Below are positions 43,436-56,447 of a stretch of DNA of 64,000 nucleotides, piece after piece. A program made the position numbers and the translations under genes. The stretch is from Polytrichum commune. Lineage: Eukaryota > Streptophyta > Polytrichopsida > Polytrichales > Polytrichaceae. Location of the stretch: positions 25,372,144 to 25,436,143 of the forward strand of contig OX485809.1 of assembly GCA_950295325.1 (NCBI GenBank). Reading direction: 5' to 3'. The notes beneath the pieces are model-generated. The model saw only the letters and a list, made by a program, of their open reading frames with translations. It was not told where the DNA came from and made no database searches. Each line of letters begins with the position of its first letter. Positions within the stretch are counted from its first letter, which is position 1.

Positions 43436-46361
43436 ATAAGGATATGTGCGTGCCATGCAGTCGTTGTGGGTTCGTTGTTCATGTTCTCCAACTTCTACCC
43501 ATTAGATTTACATTTGCACTAGCAATTCTACAATCAGCAAAAATTGGATTGAAGATCGGACCTCAGCTGATTTGATGATAGTTATCAGAGAAGTGCATGT
43601 TTGTTGATTCAACTGAATACATAAGTCCTCCCAATTTCGTTCATTATCTAAGTGTGGAGCAGTTATTAGTATTTGAAGACGACGTCCGATCTCTGTTAAG
43701 CATGCGCCTTTATGCTGTTTGTTCTTTGATCATCACCAAAACCACACACTGCATATTTCGGTAACTTACGTGCTATTTGCCCTAAATACCCAAGTGATCC
43801 AGTGGAATCGTCTTCTATCTTTGACTTTGTTCATGAAAGCCCTAGCTTGTGCAAGGGATGGAACCATGGTTAATTCATGGCAAAGTGTTCTTGTGCACTT
43901 GACTTTGACAAGTGTTCTGCTCTGAAATGCAGATGCAGGGATGACTCCCACTCATCCTGCATCCCCATCCCCTTCGATTTACCCTCATCGCATTCACTCT
44001 TCAAACAATGGCCACAGTGCGTTGGCTTTACAGATTCTTCAACCTTGATTTCACCCCTTTATCATCAGAATGAACATTTCATATTGATTTAGACAATTGA
44101 GCTTTGATTTCAAAAGATTTAAGAAACGCACAACTGTGGAGAACCTTTGTAAGTAAATATCAAACTTCAGCGATTTGTCGAGTAGATTCCAAACATATAC
44201 AGGATAAGTTTTTGTGTTGGATGGATGGGGGGTACGCTTGTATGCAATAGTTACCTCACTCCCATTTATATGTGCAATTAGGTTGCCCCATGCTAATGTT
44301 ATTGACATTTTACACTATTTTAAATTTTTACTACTATAGTTACAAAATACGAGTGGGTGCTATACATATGAATCAACAAAGTTATAAGCTTTGTACTCTA
44401 ATTATGGTTGAATGTAATGACCATGGGTAAAGAGATAACCTTTTCACATATGCAACCTAATTGCACATATCAATATACATTTTCTTATTCTTTGGAATAA
44501 TATTAGTGAGTCTAAATTGGGTCACTTACAAGATTGGAGGCTTGTACCTTACAATTCCACGTAAATCAAATGATGAAATTGACAAAAGAAATGGAAATGG
44601 AAATATTAACTTCAAATTCCTTATCAAACACAAGTTCACCCTTGTAAAATTCCAAATTTGATCAAACTAGTACTCAATTTCAATTATTTCCTAAAATACA
44701 TACAAGTTTGAAGGTTGGCCTCGATGTTTTGCTTTGTTACATACATTTCTGAATTTGAGGTTGATATTTATAATGAATTCGCTAACATGATTGAGATTAA
44801 CATCTCAGTATTTACTTATAATAAATTTATTAATCATGTATTTATTTCCTTCCAATGTAAGATTTTTTATTTCAACAAAGTCTTTTCAATTAGTATGGAC
44901 TAATGTGAATTGACATGGTCCTTTTGCTCATAATTACCTCAATACATTGACTAAGGGGAAAGAATAAAGTCAAAGGGTAAAAATTTGATGGTCTTATTAT
45001 TTATAATCCTCCATGCACATCTCTCACATGTGCATGGAGGTTCATCAATTTGGCCCAGTTTTTCATCTGCCATTTGCAAGTGTGGGATGAGTGGGCTTGC
45101 CCTAGGGGTTCAACCTCTGCCATGCCTCCCTCCTTGCATGCAATATTGTAGCAAGGATTGTTGATAGACATCCATCTCCAACTACACATTATGTATGGTG
45201 GATGTTTGTGTGTGATTCTTAGGATGCATCAAAGATCTTTTTCATTCACTTTAATATGATGTGTATTAGATATTTCCAGGTTTGGAAATCTCATAGTTAA
45301 TTTCTAGGTGCAATATTTGTCATTGCTTATGTGGTTGTGTGGTGGTCCAAAAATGAAAGTGTCACTTAGGGTTTATGCATTAGTGTCATTTTATTCTCAC
45401 CATGGTCATTCAACGTCTTTGAGAATGACAAATGATAAGAGATAATACACGATTTGACCCAACATCCAATTCTAGTAGATTTTCTATTAGTTTTTTAATC
45501 TAAATGTGTAGGGTTAGGGATGTGAGTATGTTGAAGATTTGAGTTGTGTGGCTCCTTCCTATGTCTTGGAGTTGTTCATTGCTCACAAAATTAAAGCAAG
45601 ATTGTGAATTTAGATAACCGAATTTAATGGGTTGTGTTGGATGAACTTTGATGTGTTGAATGTGTTATATGAAAGGAAGAAAATACTTTAGTTGAAAAAT
45701 GTAATATCCCCGATATCACTATTCTTGAAATGTATTTCAAATATCCATGTTCATATAAGATATATTTAACAACTAAATCACACAAGACTCCACTTTCCAC
45801 TTTCCACCTTACAAACACACAAACAACAAACCTCACAACAACACTCGATTTTGTATGCCTACTTACAACTGATACGTTGTTTATTATTATTATTATTATT
45901 ATTACTTTGTACGTTTCATAAAATTTGTTATGACACACACTATCCTAGCAGCCAAACAATGTTAATATGGTGAATGTTCTTTAATACATGTATTTATATT
46001 CATTTATATTTCTTGTAACATGTTGTGTAAAAGTTACAATTTTTTCACGTGATAGTTTATGGTTTGAGATACTATTCCTCTATATATGTCATGAGTCACA
46101 TCATGTGGTTTTTGCAAAAGAGTCTCAGTTATCATTGTCTATTTGTGTATTATATACAACCCTTTCTCAAAGGTTGAATTGTAATTTGAACTAATGAAAA
46201 TGGATCCAAATTATAACTCTCTAGTATAGTTCATTCTAACAAAACATGCTAGAATATGGTTTCAACGATCAAGGAAGCCCAAATTTGTGGACACTTGTGG
46301 ATGGGTGTGGACATGTAGGGGTTAACCTACCACTCACAAAGTTTTCACATAAAGCGAGATA
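43436..46361. other. Intergenic, AT-rich
   Basis: Contains the mTERF4 3' UTR and then 2.9 kb of AT-rich sequence without recognisable genes. A (TTA)n microsatellite lies at 45881–45904 and a palindromic ccatgcacatctctcacatgtgcatgg near 45010–45037. Confidence 0.5.
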
Positions 46362-47340
46362 TGTTTACATCATGGACCATGAAGTTGTCCCACGTCATAT
46401 AGATTTATTCCATGGTCAAACTTCATGGTCAAATTTATGAAAATGTAAATTTTAAAGCCTTTGGGATCCTCACTGGGTGTAAATTGAACAAGGATCAAGA
46501 GGAGTGACCATGCACCAAAATGTGGACGTGTTGATTTTTTAATATATGTCCAAAAAGGGCAGTTTGGAAAATTATTTTCATGATTTATCTTCTCACCTTC
46601 TTCTTCCTCTCATTCATCTTTACTACAATAACATTTGGCAAGCCAAAAATCAAAAGTAAAAACGACATTTCGTTGCCATGATTCCTTGACTTTTGTAGCG
46701 AGAGAACCTCTTTTGCCTCTCTCACTGCAAACCTAATTGGACAATAATAATGAATAACGTAGGCTTGGAAATAGGCCTTTTGGGGACCTCAAACTCCATG
46801 GTCACTCTTCCATTTTTTTTTCTTCGTGTATTGTAGAGGCACCCATAACCAATCACTTAAGAGATTATGTGCTAGAACTGGAGAAGTATAAGTGGTGCAA
46901 TTTTTTCCCATGTAGGAAGATAAAAATGAGGAGGGTTGGAAATTTTTTGGTGACCTTATTCCTTAAATTGAAAGTATTATAAATTTTTGAAGCTGAAAAT
47001 TGGCATGAACATATTACCGATGTTTAGAGTCTACCATCACTGCTCATTCACCCTCACTTTAACACCAGGACATGTGTCAGGACACTATTGATTATGACCG
47101 ATCAAAATTTAGACTGAGTATGATCAAAAATTAGTTCGAGTTCGATGGAAAATTAATCGGAACCTAATCAAGATTCAATGCAAACTTGGTTGAGATTCCA
47201 GTACCCTATAAATCGCTAATGGGGTCATGATCGGCAATAGGTGCCTCTACTATAAAACTGAAGTGGTCCCATGACGAGCTCATCGACCAATACATATTTT
47301 AGGTGAGCAAGGAACGAGTTCATAGTCCATGATGTAAACA
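46362..47340. mobile_element. Putative non-autonomous DNA transposon (~980 bp)
   Basis: The left terminus tgtttacatcatggaccatg and the right terminus catagtccatgatgtaaaca are inverted repeats of about 21 bp with one mismatch. No ORF with a transposase motif lies between them and no clear target duplication was found. Its right end is 260 bp upstream of the RPL23 start codon, so it forms part of that gene's upstream region. Confidence 0.5.
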
Positions 47341-47502
47341 ACCCCTTAAAGTTTCAAGACCTCAGATTAGGAAAAATCATCCAGCGAGACGACGAAGAAT
47401 CGGATGAATGAACCATCAAACGATCCCATCTAAACCAGTTATCGTACCTCACGCTCGTTCCGAACCAGATTCCATACCTCAGGTCTGGCACCCACCCTAT
47501 TC

Positions 47503-47510
47503 TAGGGTTT
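47503..47510 (-). promoter_or_regulatory. Telo-box upstream of RPL23
   Basis: TAGGGTTT on the plus strand (AAACCCTA on the minus) lies 92 bp before the RPL23 ATG, within ctagggtttggggttttt. Telo-boxes are a known recurring element of plant ribosomal protein promoters. Confidence 0.75.
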
Positions 47511-47601
47511 GGGGTTTTTGGGGTTATAGCCGCAGCAGAGCGCAGAAGTTGCTCTTTCAGAGGAGCCAGAGTGGCCTACAGGATCAGCGAAGTCAGTCGC
47601 A

Positions 47602-49309
<1,708 letters not shown>

Positions 49310-50167
49310 GCTTGAGAACAGTATTTTGTTTGTTCACACTCTGAATGAAGAGGAACAATTTTTGGATATGTATTTGCCAGATGGGTATTCCTCGAGGCAC
49401 TGAGTCTTACCTTGAGTTAATTTTGTCAGCTCTCTTCAGCTATTTCATTGTATGATGGGGCACTGTGTGGTTGCCAGATGCTATCTGGGTTTCTACGTAT
49501 GTCTGGGTACTCTACTATTCTATATTGATCGTTTGAAAGCGATTACCAAATACATGAAAGGAAGGGACATGAAATTTTGGTATTCAAGATTCCAATTGTC
49601 AATTTATAGAGGGTGTGGTAATGTATTTGGACTCTCGCTAGGTAATCTGGGACCAGGGCATAATTTTGGTACCATATAGATTCATGGCTCCAGTTTATGG
49701 CTCGCCGAAGGATCATTTAGTACCGCAGAATCTCATTTAGTACCTTCATTGCCTACAGTCATTATATGTACTGCATTTCACCAGTATAAGTGTAATGATT
49801 TGTTCGATTCTATCGAGCAGCATCAATTTTCATTTTGTCTGGTTACCCTGGTTGATACACATGAAGGTGGCCCAATTTTTCCTCATTGCACCTAGTGGGG
49901 GGCTGTCCATCAGTTCTGCGGCGTAGTACTAGTCACACATAACTCCCCTTCATATCTACTACACTGTGTATTGGTGCTTACTATGACTATCGCATTCAAG
50001 CAGTGGAGTAATGTTTTACCCGTATGGGATTTTCTGCTAATGTCTTATGTTCTACAATGTTGTAACCCTTTATATTTAGGTTGTATATGTTAGCATCATA
50101 ACAAAGAATCATGAGATCAATTCATAGTTGAATGACACTGAATAACATGAACAGTATATAGTATTTA
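49310..50167. other. RPL23 3' region and intergenic
   Basis: Holds the RPL23 3' UTR. No further gene or repeat was recognised until the GC-rich segment starting near 50168. Confidence 0.55.
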
Positions 50168-50844
50168 TGGCCCCTCCCACTTTAGCCAAGCCTAAAAGTT
50201 GGTTCTAAAACCACGGCCTTCATACCATCGACTATATCTAGTCCCAAGCCTAGTTGGCATATCAAATGATGTGGCATGGGTTAAAAGTGGAGGCACCGAT
50301 CCTCCCATCGGGACCCCATTTAGGGGCAAGCCACACGGGGGGCAGGCGAGAGAGAGCGGGCACGGCGAGTGGCCGACGCCGTTGCAAGCTTGCCACACAG
50401 CAGGAAGTACCTGTGGTGAAACGGGGACGTGGCTTGGCAGCTGGCCGCCGGGAAGTACCAGGGAGTCGACGCTGGTAGCCCGAGTTTGCCGGCCCAGTCA
50501 GCAAAGGGCCCCACAAGGGGAGCCCCTTTCACACGCTTCCTGCCTCCCCGCCCGCTCTGCAGCCCAGCAGCGACCAGGTTCGCGCTACCTCCCTCCTCCC
50601 AGCTGCACAGCGCGAGCGTCGACGTCGGAGCTCCTGCCTGCGAACATCGACGTCCTTCGCCCTCCACCCCATCCCCCCCTCCACTCCATCGCACTCCTCC
50701 GCTCCATCTTGCTCCTCCACTTCATCCCGCTCGCCCCCTCCCCTTGCATCAGCTCGTTCGCACCCAAAGTCATATTTTTTTATATTTTTTTTGTGAAACC
50801 AGTTTGCACTTCAACATTTTGTTGCATTCCTGCTTGCGAAGTGC

Positions 50845-52593
50845 ATGGATTCCGAGGGGCCTGTGCCAAACGTGGGCACCAGCAATGCACACGACACCTC
50901 CACCACCAATCCTCCCGCGGGGGGCGGTGAATTAAGTGTTCAACGAGGCGGCATGCCTCCCCCGCCATTCTTCAAGGGTTTCCATCCTCTAGGTGGCCAA
51001 ATGCCTTTCTTGTTCCCTCAGTCCTTCATGCAACCATTTCCTGCAGTAGGGTTCGCACCTCCTTCGCAGAGCGCACCTACACCCACCCTGACGGCAGGGT
51101 CACAAAAGCGAGGTTCGCAGGAGTGTGCCACGGAGCCATCAAAAAGCACCAAAAAACGGAGAGGTACGAGGAAGAAACCTGAAATTGTTGAGTTGGATGA
51201 CGCGAAGGACGAAGTGGATGCCGTGAAGAGTGGAGGGCATTGGAAGGATCACTGGGTCATCCAGTTGATCGCCATTCGCGGAGAGATGCACAACACCTTC
51301 TCGGCACCACCGAAGCAAGGTACTCCCCCCAACTCCTTCTTCCTTCTTTTTTGTTTTGATTTTCATTTCAATTTTTTTTTTTTTTTTTTTTTTTTTGGAT
51401 TGTTTTCCCAGCCACATTCCTGGTATCCTGCCCGATCGTCGACGGACGGGCTCCCCGCATTCTCGCAAATTCGTTTCTGTGTCTGCTCCCAGAGTATTGT
51501 TTCCCGCACTGGACCCCAGCGGCCCCTGTGCCGGCTTGCTGGCTGCCGGTTGCAGCCCTGCCGAGGTCCCTGCACTGGATGTACACTGGCCTCCCTTGCT
51601 GGCTGCAGCCTGGGCCTCCTGAGGTATATTTTTGCTTTATTCATTGAGGTACATTCTTGTATAGATTTCTCTGAAATGATTGGTAATTCTCCTGAAGTCT
51701 CCCACTTCAACCGGTTATTTCTCAAACTCAACCGGTTATATCATCTGTAACTAATAACTGTCTGTTCTCCCCGAGCCTTGGTATGTTACATCCACGCCAC
51801 CACCCTTCTTCTTTACAATGTAAAGGTAAAATGCAACGGTCTTAGCCGAACACCATTTTTTTCTCTCTCTGTACCAACCTCTCGGAGGATTTGAGATTAA
51901 AAATTACTGCAGCCTGGGCCTCCATCGTTGGCTGCAGCCGCCCAGGGCCTTCGTCGCTGCCTGCACCGTCTGCTGCAGCAGCAGTACCCCACTCTACTCC
52001 TGATTTTTGCTTTCATAATGGCTCACTCGTGCTCATTTCCTTTTTTTTGATTTTGAAGCATCCTATCGTCCATGCCAATCATTTCTCACATTGTGCCTAC
52101 ATGTGTAGGTGTGGATAACTGGTCACGTGTGCGCACAAAGTTAGTTTCGCTCTGCCCGGACTTCACGAAGGACAGCGAGGCTTGTAGGAAGAAGTGGAGT
52201 GCAATCTACAACGACTACAAGGAGGACAAGGCCATGAACTTGAAGTCGGGATCGCAGCGGTCCAAGAAATGCCGGTGGTACCAATTGGTCGATGAGTTCA
52301 TGTTTGACAAGGCCAATGTTGTTACACATGCACACACGAGTGCAAGGAATGCAGATGGATTGAAGTCGACGGCGACATCAGACACAAACACAACGGAGCA
52401 AAGGAGTGGTGAGAGCACATCCAAGTTTCCGGAACTAAAGCGGAAGGAAGACATTTTCATGGAGCGTTGCATAGGTGCGATTAGGGAGAGTAGCAAGACT
52501 CTTATGGAAAGCTTGAAGGCTAGTGAGGACATGAAGATGGCTTTACTTATGAGCATACAACAAACAATGCAAAAATTGGTTGACAAGCTCTAG
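50845..52593 (+). CDS. Trihelix (Myb/SANT-like) DNA-binding protein
   Basis: Two exons, 50845–51319 and 52109–52593, give 319 codons. The N-terminal 100 residues are Pro/Gly/Phe-rich, then comes a basic patch (KSTKKRRGTRKKPE) like a nuclear localisation signal. The trihelix domain spans about 132–228: HWKDHWVIQLIAIRGEMHN, then, after an intron inside the domain, NWSRVRTKLVS, ACRKKWSAIYNDYKED and KKCRWYQLVDEFM, with the spaced Trp residues of the fold. A helical C-terminus (MERCIGAIRESSKTLMESLK, then MKMALLMSIQQTMQKLVDKL) may oligomerise. The function is probably sequence-specific DNA binding. It may be a host transcription factor or the accessory protein of a Harbinger-type transposon. A 27-base T-tract (51371–51397) lies in the intron. 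Other long GC-rich frames over 50199–50935 look like composition effects. Confidence 0.8.
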
Positions 52594-53010
52594 CTAGGCT
52601 AACTCTACATGCCGGATGTTTAGTCTTTGTCCTTACCAAACGTTTGTGCAATGCAAGCTTTTGTCTTCGTCGTCCACAAACTCCTTGCAATGCCATTCCT
52701 CCTTGCACATAGTTGTTTGGATGTCTTGCCTCCAGTGCTCATTGTAACTTGGTACTCTCTAGCGGCCTCTTGCTTCATGTATTCCAGAGTGTCTCTTGAG
52801 TTGTCCTCGGTGTCGGCCAAGCACTGTAGTGCATGATTTGCCACTGCTAGTCTTTCTTGTGTTGATATACAAAACCTTCCTTGGATTTTGTGCACCTTCT
52901 TCTCAAATGTGGGTCAAGGATTGAAGCTACTCATTTATCACCCGAAATTTTTAAAATGAATAATCAAGAATTGCCGAAATAACTATAGTTAACTAGATTT
53001 CTTCCAATGC

Positions 53011-53063
<53 letters not shown>

Positions 53064-54273
53064 CCACATTAAATAAAGTGGACCAAAAATAACAAGATCA
53101 AGTAACGTTCAAGTGTGAACGCAAAGTGGTTAGGAAATCTGCTCTTGAAACGAAGAAGTTGATGCATAGTCTCTATCCTACAGGCAGAGCCAACAAAACA
53201 ATGAACGTGTGTGAAAATTACTTAACTAAAACTCACTCGACAATCTCCGGAGCAAGTTCTTGGGATAGCCGGATGCCTCAACTATAAGTAAGAGTTGTAC
53301 CCGGTTTTTAGGAAAGACTTTGGATATTTGGTAAAGTCAGGTGGGAAAGGGGCATTAATGGTTCGAAAACAAAAGTTGGCATAGGAGCGGATACCAAGTA
53401 TCAACAGAATTCTGCCAATCCTTGTGTTCTCCAAACTTCAATGAAATGACCTGTGACCTTTCGCCTCCCTTCAATGGAATAACCTGAGACTTTTGGAGAT
53501 GTGGAGCTACATTCTTGGTAGGCTTATTCATACAAGACCGTTCGAGGATTCTGAAAAGACACTTGACATGGCTGCTACGAGGTGTTCTTTATGGGCTTTC
53601 TTAAGCCTCACTAAACATCTGCAACATCTTATTGATACTATGTATGCTTGAGATAAATTGCATGAGTCGGATTTATATATTGAATTTCATAGAATGTGCA
53701 AGAAGTGCAACAATAATGTGAATTCTCATTGCAACAGAATTGAAGCATGATGAAACCTTCAATTCTTTCGTCACAGCCTTTTTTCCCTCATTTTGTTGCT
53801 TGCATGCTATTCATAACTAAGATTAGTGAATCATTGCTTTCTTAGCATGCTTGGACACTTCTATCAGTATAGCCTCGTATGCAGGGTACATTGATCAATA
53901 TGTTGTGGCAGAGAATCGACCCCTTCAAAACCATAATCTACATCATCAACATCACTGGTGAATAAATTCCGCACACGGTAATTGAACGTTTGGCCGCATG
54001 GCACCATCTCGAGATGATCCTTTTGCATTGCAGGTTTGGAAATGACCATACTCTAGTTTAAGAATGTCTTTTTACATGTTCAAAAGCAAGTTCGCAATAT
54101 AAACTTCATGATTAGCTTTTGATTTTGTCCTTTTGTCTTTATGGTGTGAAACACGACACACAATCTTCATGTTGGTGTTTATAGCATAAGTATGGAATTG
54201 AAAAAATATCTCTACATTTCATTGCCGTGGAGATTACAACATTTGGGTTGGATGACAGGTGACCTCCGATCTG
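52594..54273. other. Intergenic with (GA)n microsatellite
   Basis: Contains the trihelix 3' UTR and a 92-codon minus-strand ORF (52895–52620) with no recognised domain; it opens with the GRFCISTQERLAVANHALQ region and is Glu/Lys-rich in its middle. A (GA)n tract occupies 53013–53061. No other gene is supported. Confidence 0.45.
53013..53061. repeat. (GA)n microsatellite
   Basis: About 24 uninterrupted GA units. Confidence 0.98.
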
Positions 54274-55899
54274 ATGATCAAGCTCACAACAGTGCCAAAG
54301 CCAACGACAAATTGCCAAAAACCAAAGCCCAAGCAAACCCAACAACCTCCTACTATATCCCACCCTAAAAACAATTCACAAATGGAACAAAAAGAGGAAC
54401 AAATAGAGATTCCAACAACCAATGACAAGATTGTGTCCCACGATTCTCATAAGATGCCCAAAATTCCCCCACAAACACGACCTGAAAGTTTATCCAACAC
54501 TCATACACGAGGACACCAAACCAAACCCCAACCTTCAATTCATTCTAGTCAAACAAAACAAGAAATAGAGAGAAAAAACGAAATACGAACAAAAGATGGA
54601 CCTCATACAACAAAAGAGAATAAAGTAAAGGAACCAATAGGGGGCAAGAAAACAGAGTTTGCAAAAACAACAGAAAAACAACATGGATTAGATACAAACC
54701 AACATAGTGAATGGGAAAGACAAGAAAATATAGAAAGCCCAAACGAGGATCCAACAATGGACCACAAGTTTCAAAAACCAAACATGTCAAAACCAGATTA
54801 TAAAATTAAACGTCAAGGGGGATTGAAAGATTTGGCAGAACTTGAGGATATGCATAATAAATCAAACTTGCAGAAAAATACTTCTCAAAATGCAAAAAAT
54901 GAAACAGGGTCACCAAACTCACAACATAAAAATAAACATTCACCTCAAAGAGAAGTAAAACTAGATGGAAATACTAGACAACAAAGCGGACATGTTGGAC
55001 AACCAACAAATAGTTATGATAGGCGCAAGCTCAACACTAATGCTTGCCGAGAAAATGAACATGAGAAGAAAATGGAGGTGCAAGAGAATTCCAAGATTGA
55101 ACCAAAAGGATCAACACCTATAGAAAGTTCATCTTCATTAGAATTGGTTGAAGTAGACCTTGGGATGAAAAAAACAGACAAGAACTTGAAGGCACATGAT
55201 AATAAGGCAATAGAAAATGAACAAAGGTTGGACAAAGGGGGCAACCCTATTCAACAGGTGGCATCAGAAGTGGAACACGAATTGGCAAGACGAGGTATAT
55301 TACATGCTCCAAAACAATGTGTATATCCAAGTGGACCTCAACTTGAGGCTAAAACAAATGCAAAAAGTGAGGCAAAAACCAACACAGGACAAAATACTCC
55401 AAATGCTAGTGGAGAAGGAGAATTTTGGAGGAGGTTAGGACATGGAGATTCAGTAGATTCAAGTCAAAGGGTGCCACAAAATCAACTACAAGAAACGACA
55501 AGATCAGAGACTGGAAAACAATTTCTGCAACAAATTGAGTCACACATAAGCAAAGAAAAAAAACTAGATAGAAGGATAGATATTGGAGCAAGCATAATAC
55601 AACGGGCCACATTGCAAGCAACTATGACGGATCTCGAAGAATTAAGAGAAGAGGAGTCTGAAGTACTTGAATATGAAGCTCTTCCTAGATCACCAAGCCC
55701 TAAATTTCCAACTCATCAATTTCCACCAATAATAGCAGACCAACGTTTCACTTGGCCAAGGAAAGAGTCGTTGTTGACCCCCAAAGCCTATGATGAGAGA
55801 GTAGGTCATAATCTGTTGACCATCCAAAACATGTCAACAACTTTGGATCTCAGGATGTATCTTTGTAGGTTACTTCATCGTGATCCTTCACTCCAATAG
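54274..55899 (+). CDS. Hydrophilic orphan protein, probably disordered
   Basis: An uninterrupted frame of 541 codons from ATG 54274 to TAG 55899, in A-rich DNA where TAA, TAG and TGA should be frequent. That makes a chance ORF unlikely. The product is rich in Lys, Gln, Asn, Glu, Thr, Ser and Pro, has almost no hydrophobic core before about residue 430, and lacks Cys/His knuckles. The C-terminal part (ATMTDLEELREEESEVLEYE, PTHQFPPIIADQRFTWPRKE, NMSTTLDLRMYLCRLLHRD) looks more ordered. The frame is open back to 54256, just behind an AG at 54257–54258, so it may be an internal exon of a larger gene. I do not recognise the family. It could be lineage-specific or transposon-derived, but no reverse transcriptase, transposase or integrase motif lies next to it. 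Confidence 0.5.
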   Translation: MIKLTTVPKPTTNCQKPKPKQTQQPPTISHPKNNSQMEQKEEQIEIPTTNDKIVSHDSHKMPKIPPQTRPESLSNTHTRGHQTKPQPSIHSSQTKQEIERKNEIRTKDGPHTTKENKVKEPIGGKKTEFAKTTEKQHGLDTNQHSEWERQENIESPNEDPTMDHKFQKPNMSKPDYKIKRQGGLKDLAELEDMHNKSNLQKNTSQNAKNETGSPNSQHKNKHSPQREVKLDGNTRQQSGHVGQPTNSYDRRKLNTNACRENEHEKKMEVQENSKIEPKGSTPIESSSSLELVEVDLGMKKTDKNLKAHDNKAIENEQRLDKGGNPIQQVASEVEHELARRGILHAPKQCVYPSGPQLEAKTNAKSEAKTNTGQNTPNASGEGEFWRRLGHGDSVDSSQRVPQNQLQETTRSETGKQFLQQIESHISKEKKLDRRIDIGASIIQRATLQATMTDLEELREEESEVLEYEALPRSPSPKFPTHQFPPIIADQRFTWPRKESLLTPKAYDERVGHNLLTIQNMSTTLDLRMYLCRLLHRDPSLQ

Positions 55900-56068
55900 G
55901 ACTTGTTGCTCATTCTAAAATGGGAACAATTTGCGGAATTGGGAATTAGATGATTACTATCCGGGGAGACAAATTAAACCATGCTTGAATAAACAATCTA
56001 GATCAATTATATGAATTGGTGAATACTAAAATTTGAATGGCTTTTGGGACTGATGAAATAATTGCAGG

Positions 56069-56262
56069 TTAATATGAATCAAAGAGAGAATCACATTCCA
56101 CAATCAAGGCAAGTTGATAAAAAAGAAACTCCTATTCCCGAATTGAAGAAAGTTGAAATACAGGAGGTCCAAATTCCAAAAACAAAGAAAGTTGATGATA
56201 AAGAGATCTATAGTCTAGGTTCAAAGCAAGTTGATCAAAGGCCTCAAGATGGACAATCTAGG
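56069..56262 (+). CDS. Candidate exon with short internal repeats
   Basis: Flanked by attgcag on the left and gtaatttt on the right, with an open frame between. It encodes about four imperfect 12–13-residue repeats (IPQSRQVDKKE, IPELKKVEIQE, IPKTKKVDDKE, SLGSKQVDQR). A second AG-preceded segment at 57220–57311 continues in phase (LPKMPMEEQLPLLLKQRIMS) to a stop. It may belong with the 54274–55899 ORF, but I could not find a phase-compatible strong donor there. Confidence 0.3.
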
Positions 56263-56351
56263 TAATTTTTACACTTTGAGCTTAAGGATTTGAGAATTTC
56301 ACATGGATTAGTTTAAGTGATGACTCTTTCAAGTTTTTATTGGTGAGAAGT

Positions 56352-56447
56352 ATCAACCCATAAGGTTTCATGTGGACACATGCATCAACCCATAAGATTT
56401 CATGTGGACACATGCATCAATCCATAACATTCCATGTGGACCCATGC
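56352..56447. repeat. 32-bp tandem repeat, three units
   Basis: Three near-identical units of the type atcaacccataaggtttcat followed by gtggacacatgc. Confidence 0.93.

Larger units (their letters stand above)
50168..53354 (+). mobile_element. Possible PIF/Harbinger-like element carrying the trihelix gene
   Basis: The left end tggcccctcccactttagcc is preceded by TTA. The right end, read inward on the minus strand, is tgcccctttcccacctgact and is followed by TTA, giving an imperfect inverted repeat with a 3-bp TTA direct duplication. Autonomous Harbinger elements encode a DDE transposase plus a Myb/SANT/trihelix protein. Here only the latter type is seen. The region upstream of the ORF is strongly GC-rich, unlike its surroundings. 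The termini need gaps to align, so the boundary call is tentative. Confidence 0.35.

Noticed and set aside
45624-45938. ORF spanning the (TTA)n microsatellite
   Set aside because: Low-complexity Ile/Asn run from the microsatellite, without homology or splice context.
50199-50935. Long overlapping ORFs on both strands in the GC-rich segment
   Set aside because: High GC content lowers stop frequency in all frames. Only the frame from ATG 50845 continues into a recognisable domain.
53013-53061. CRISPR-like or structured repeat
   Set aside because: Simple (GA)n microsatellite; no spacers. No CRISPR-like array exists in the window.
54274-55899. ORF as a retroelement structural gene
   Set aside because: No zinc knuckle, no adjoining reverse transcriptase or integrase and no flanking long repeats were seen, so it is left as an unassigned ORF.
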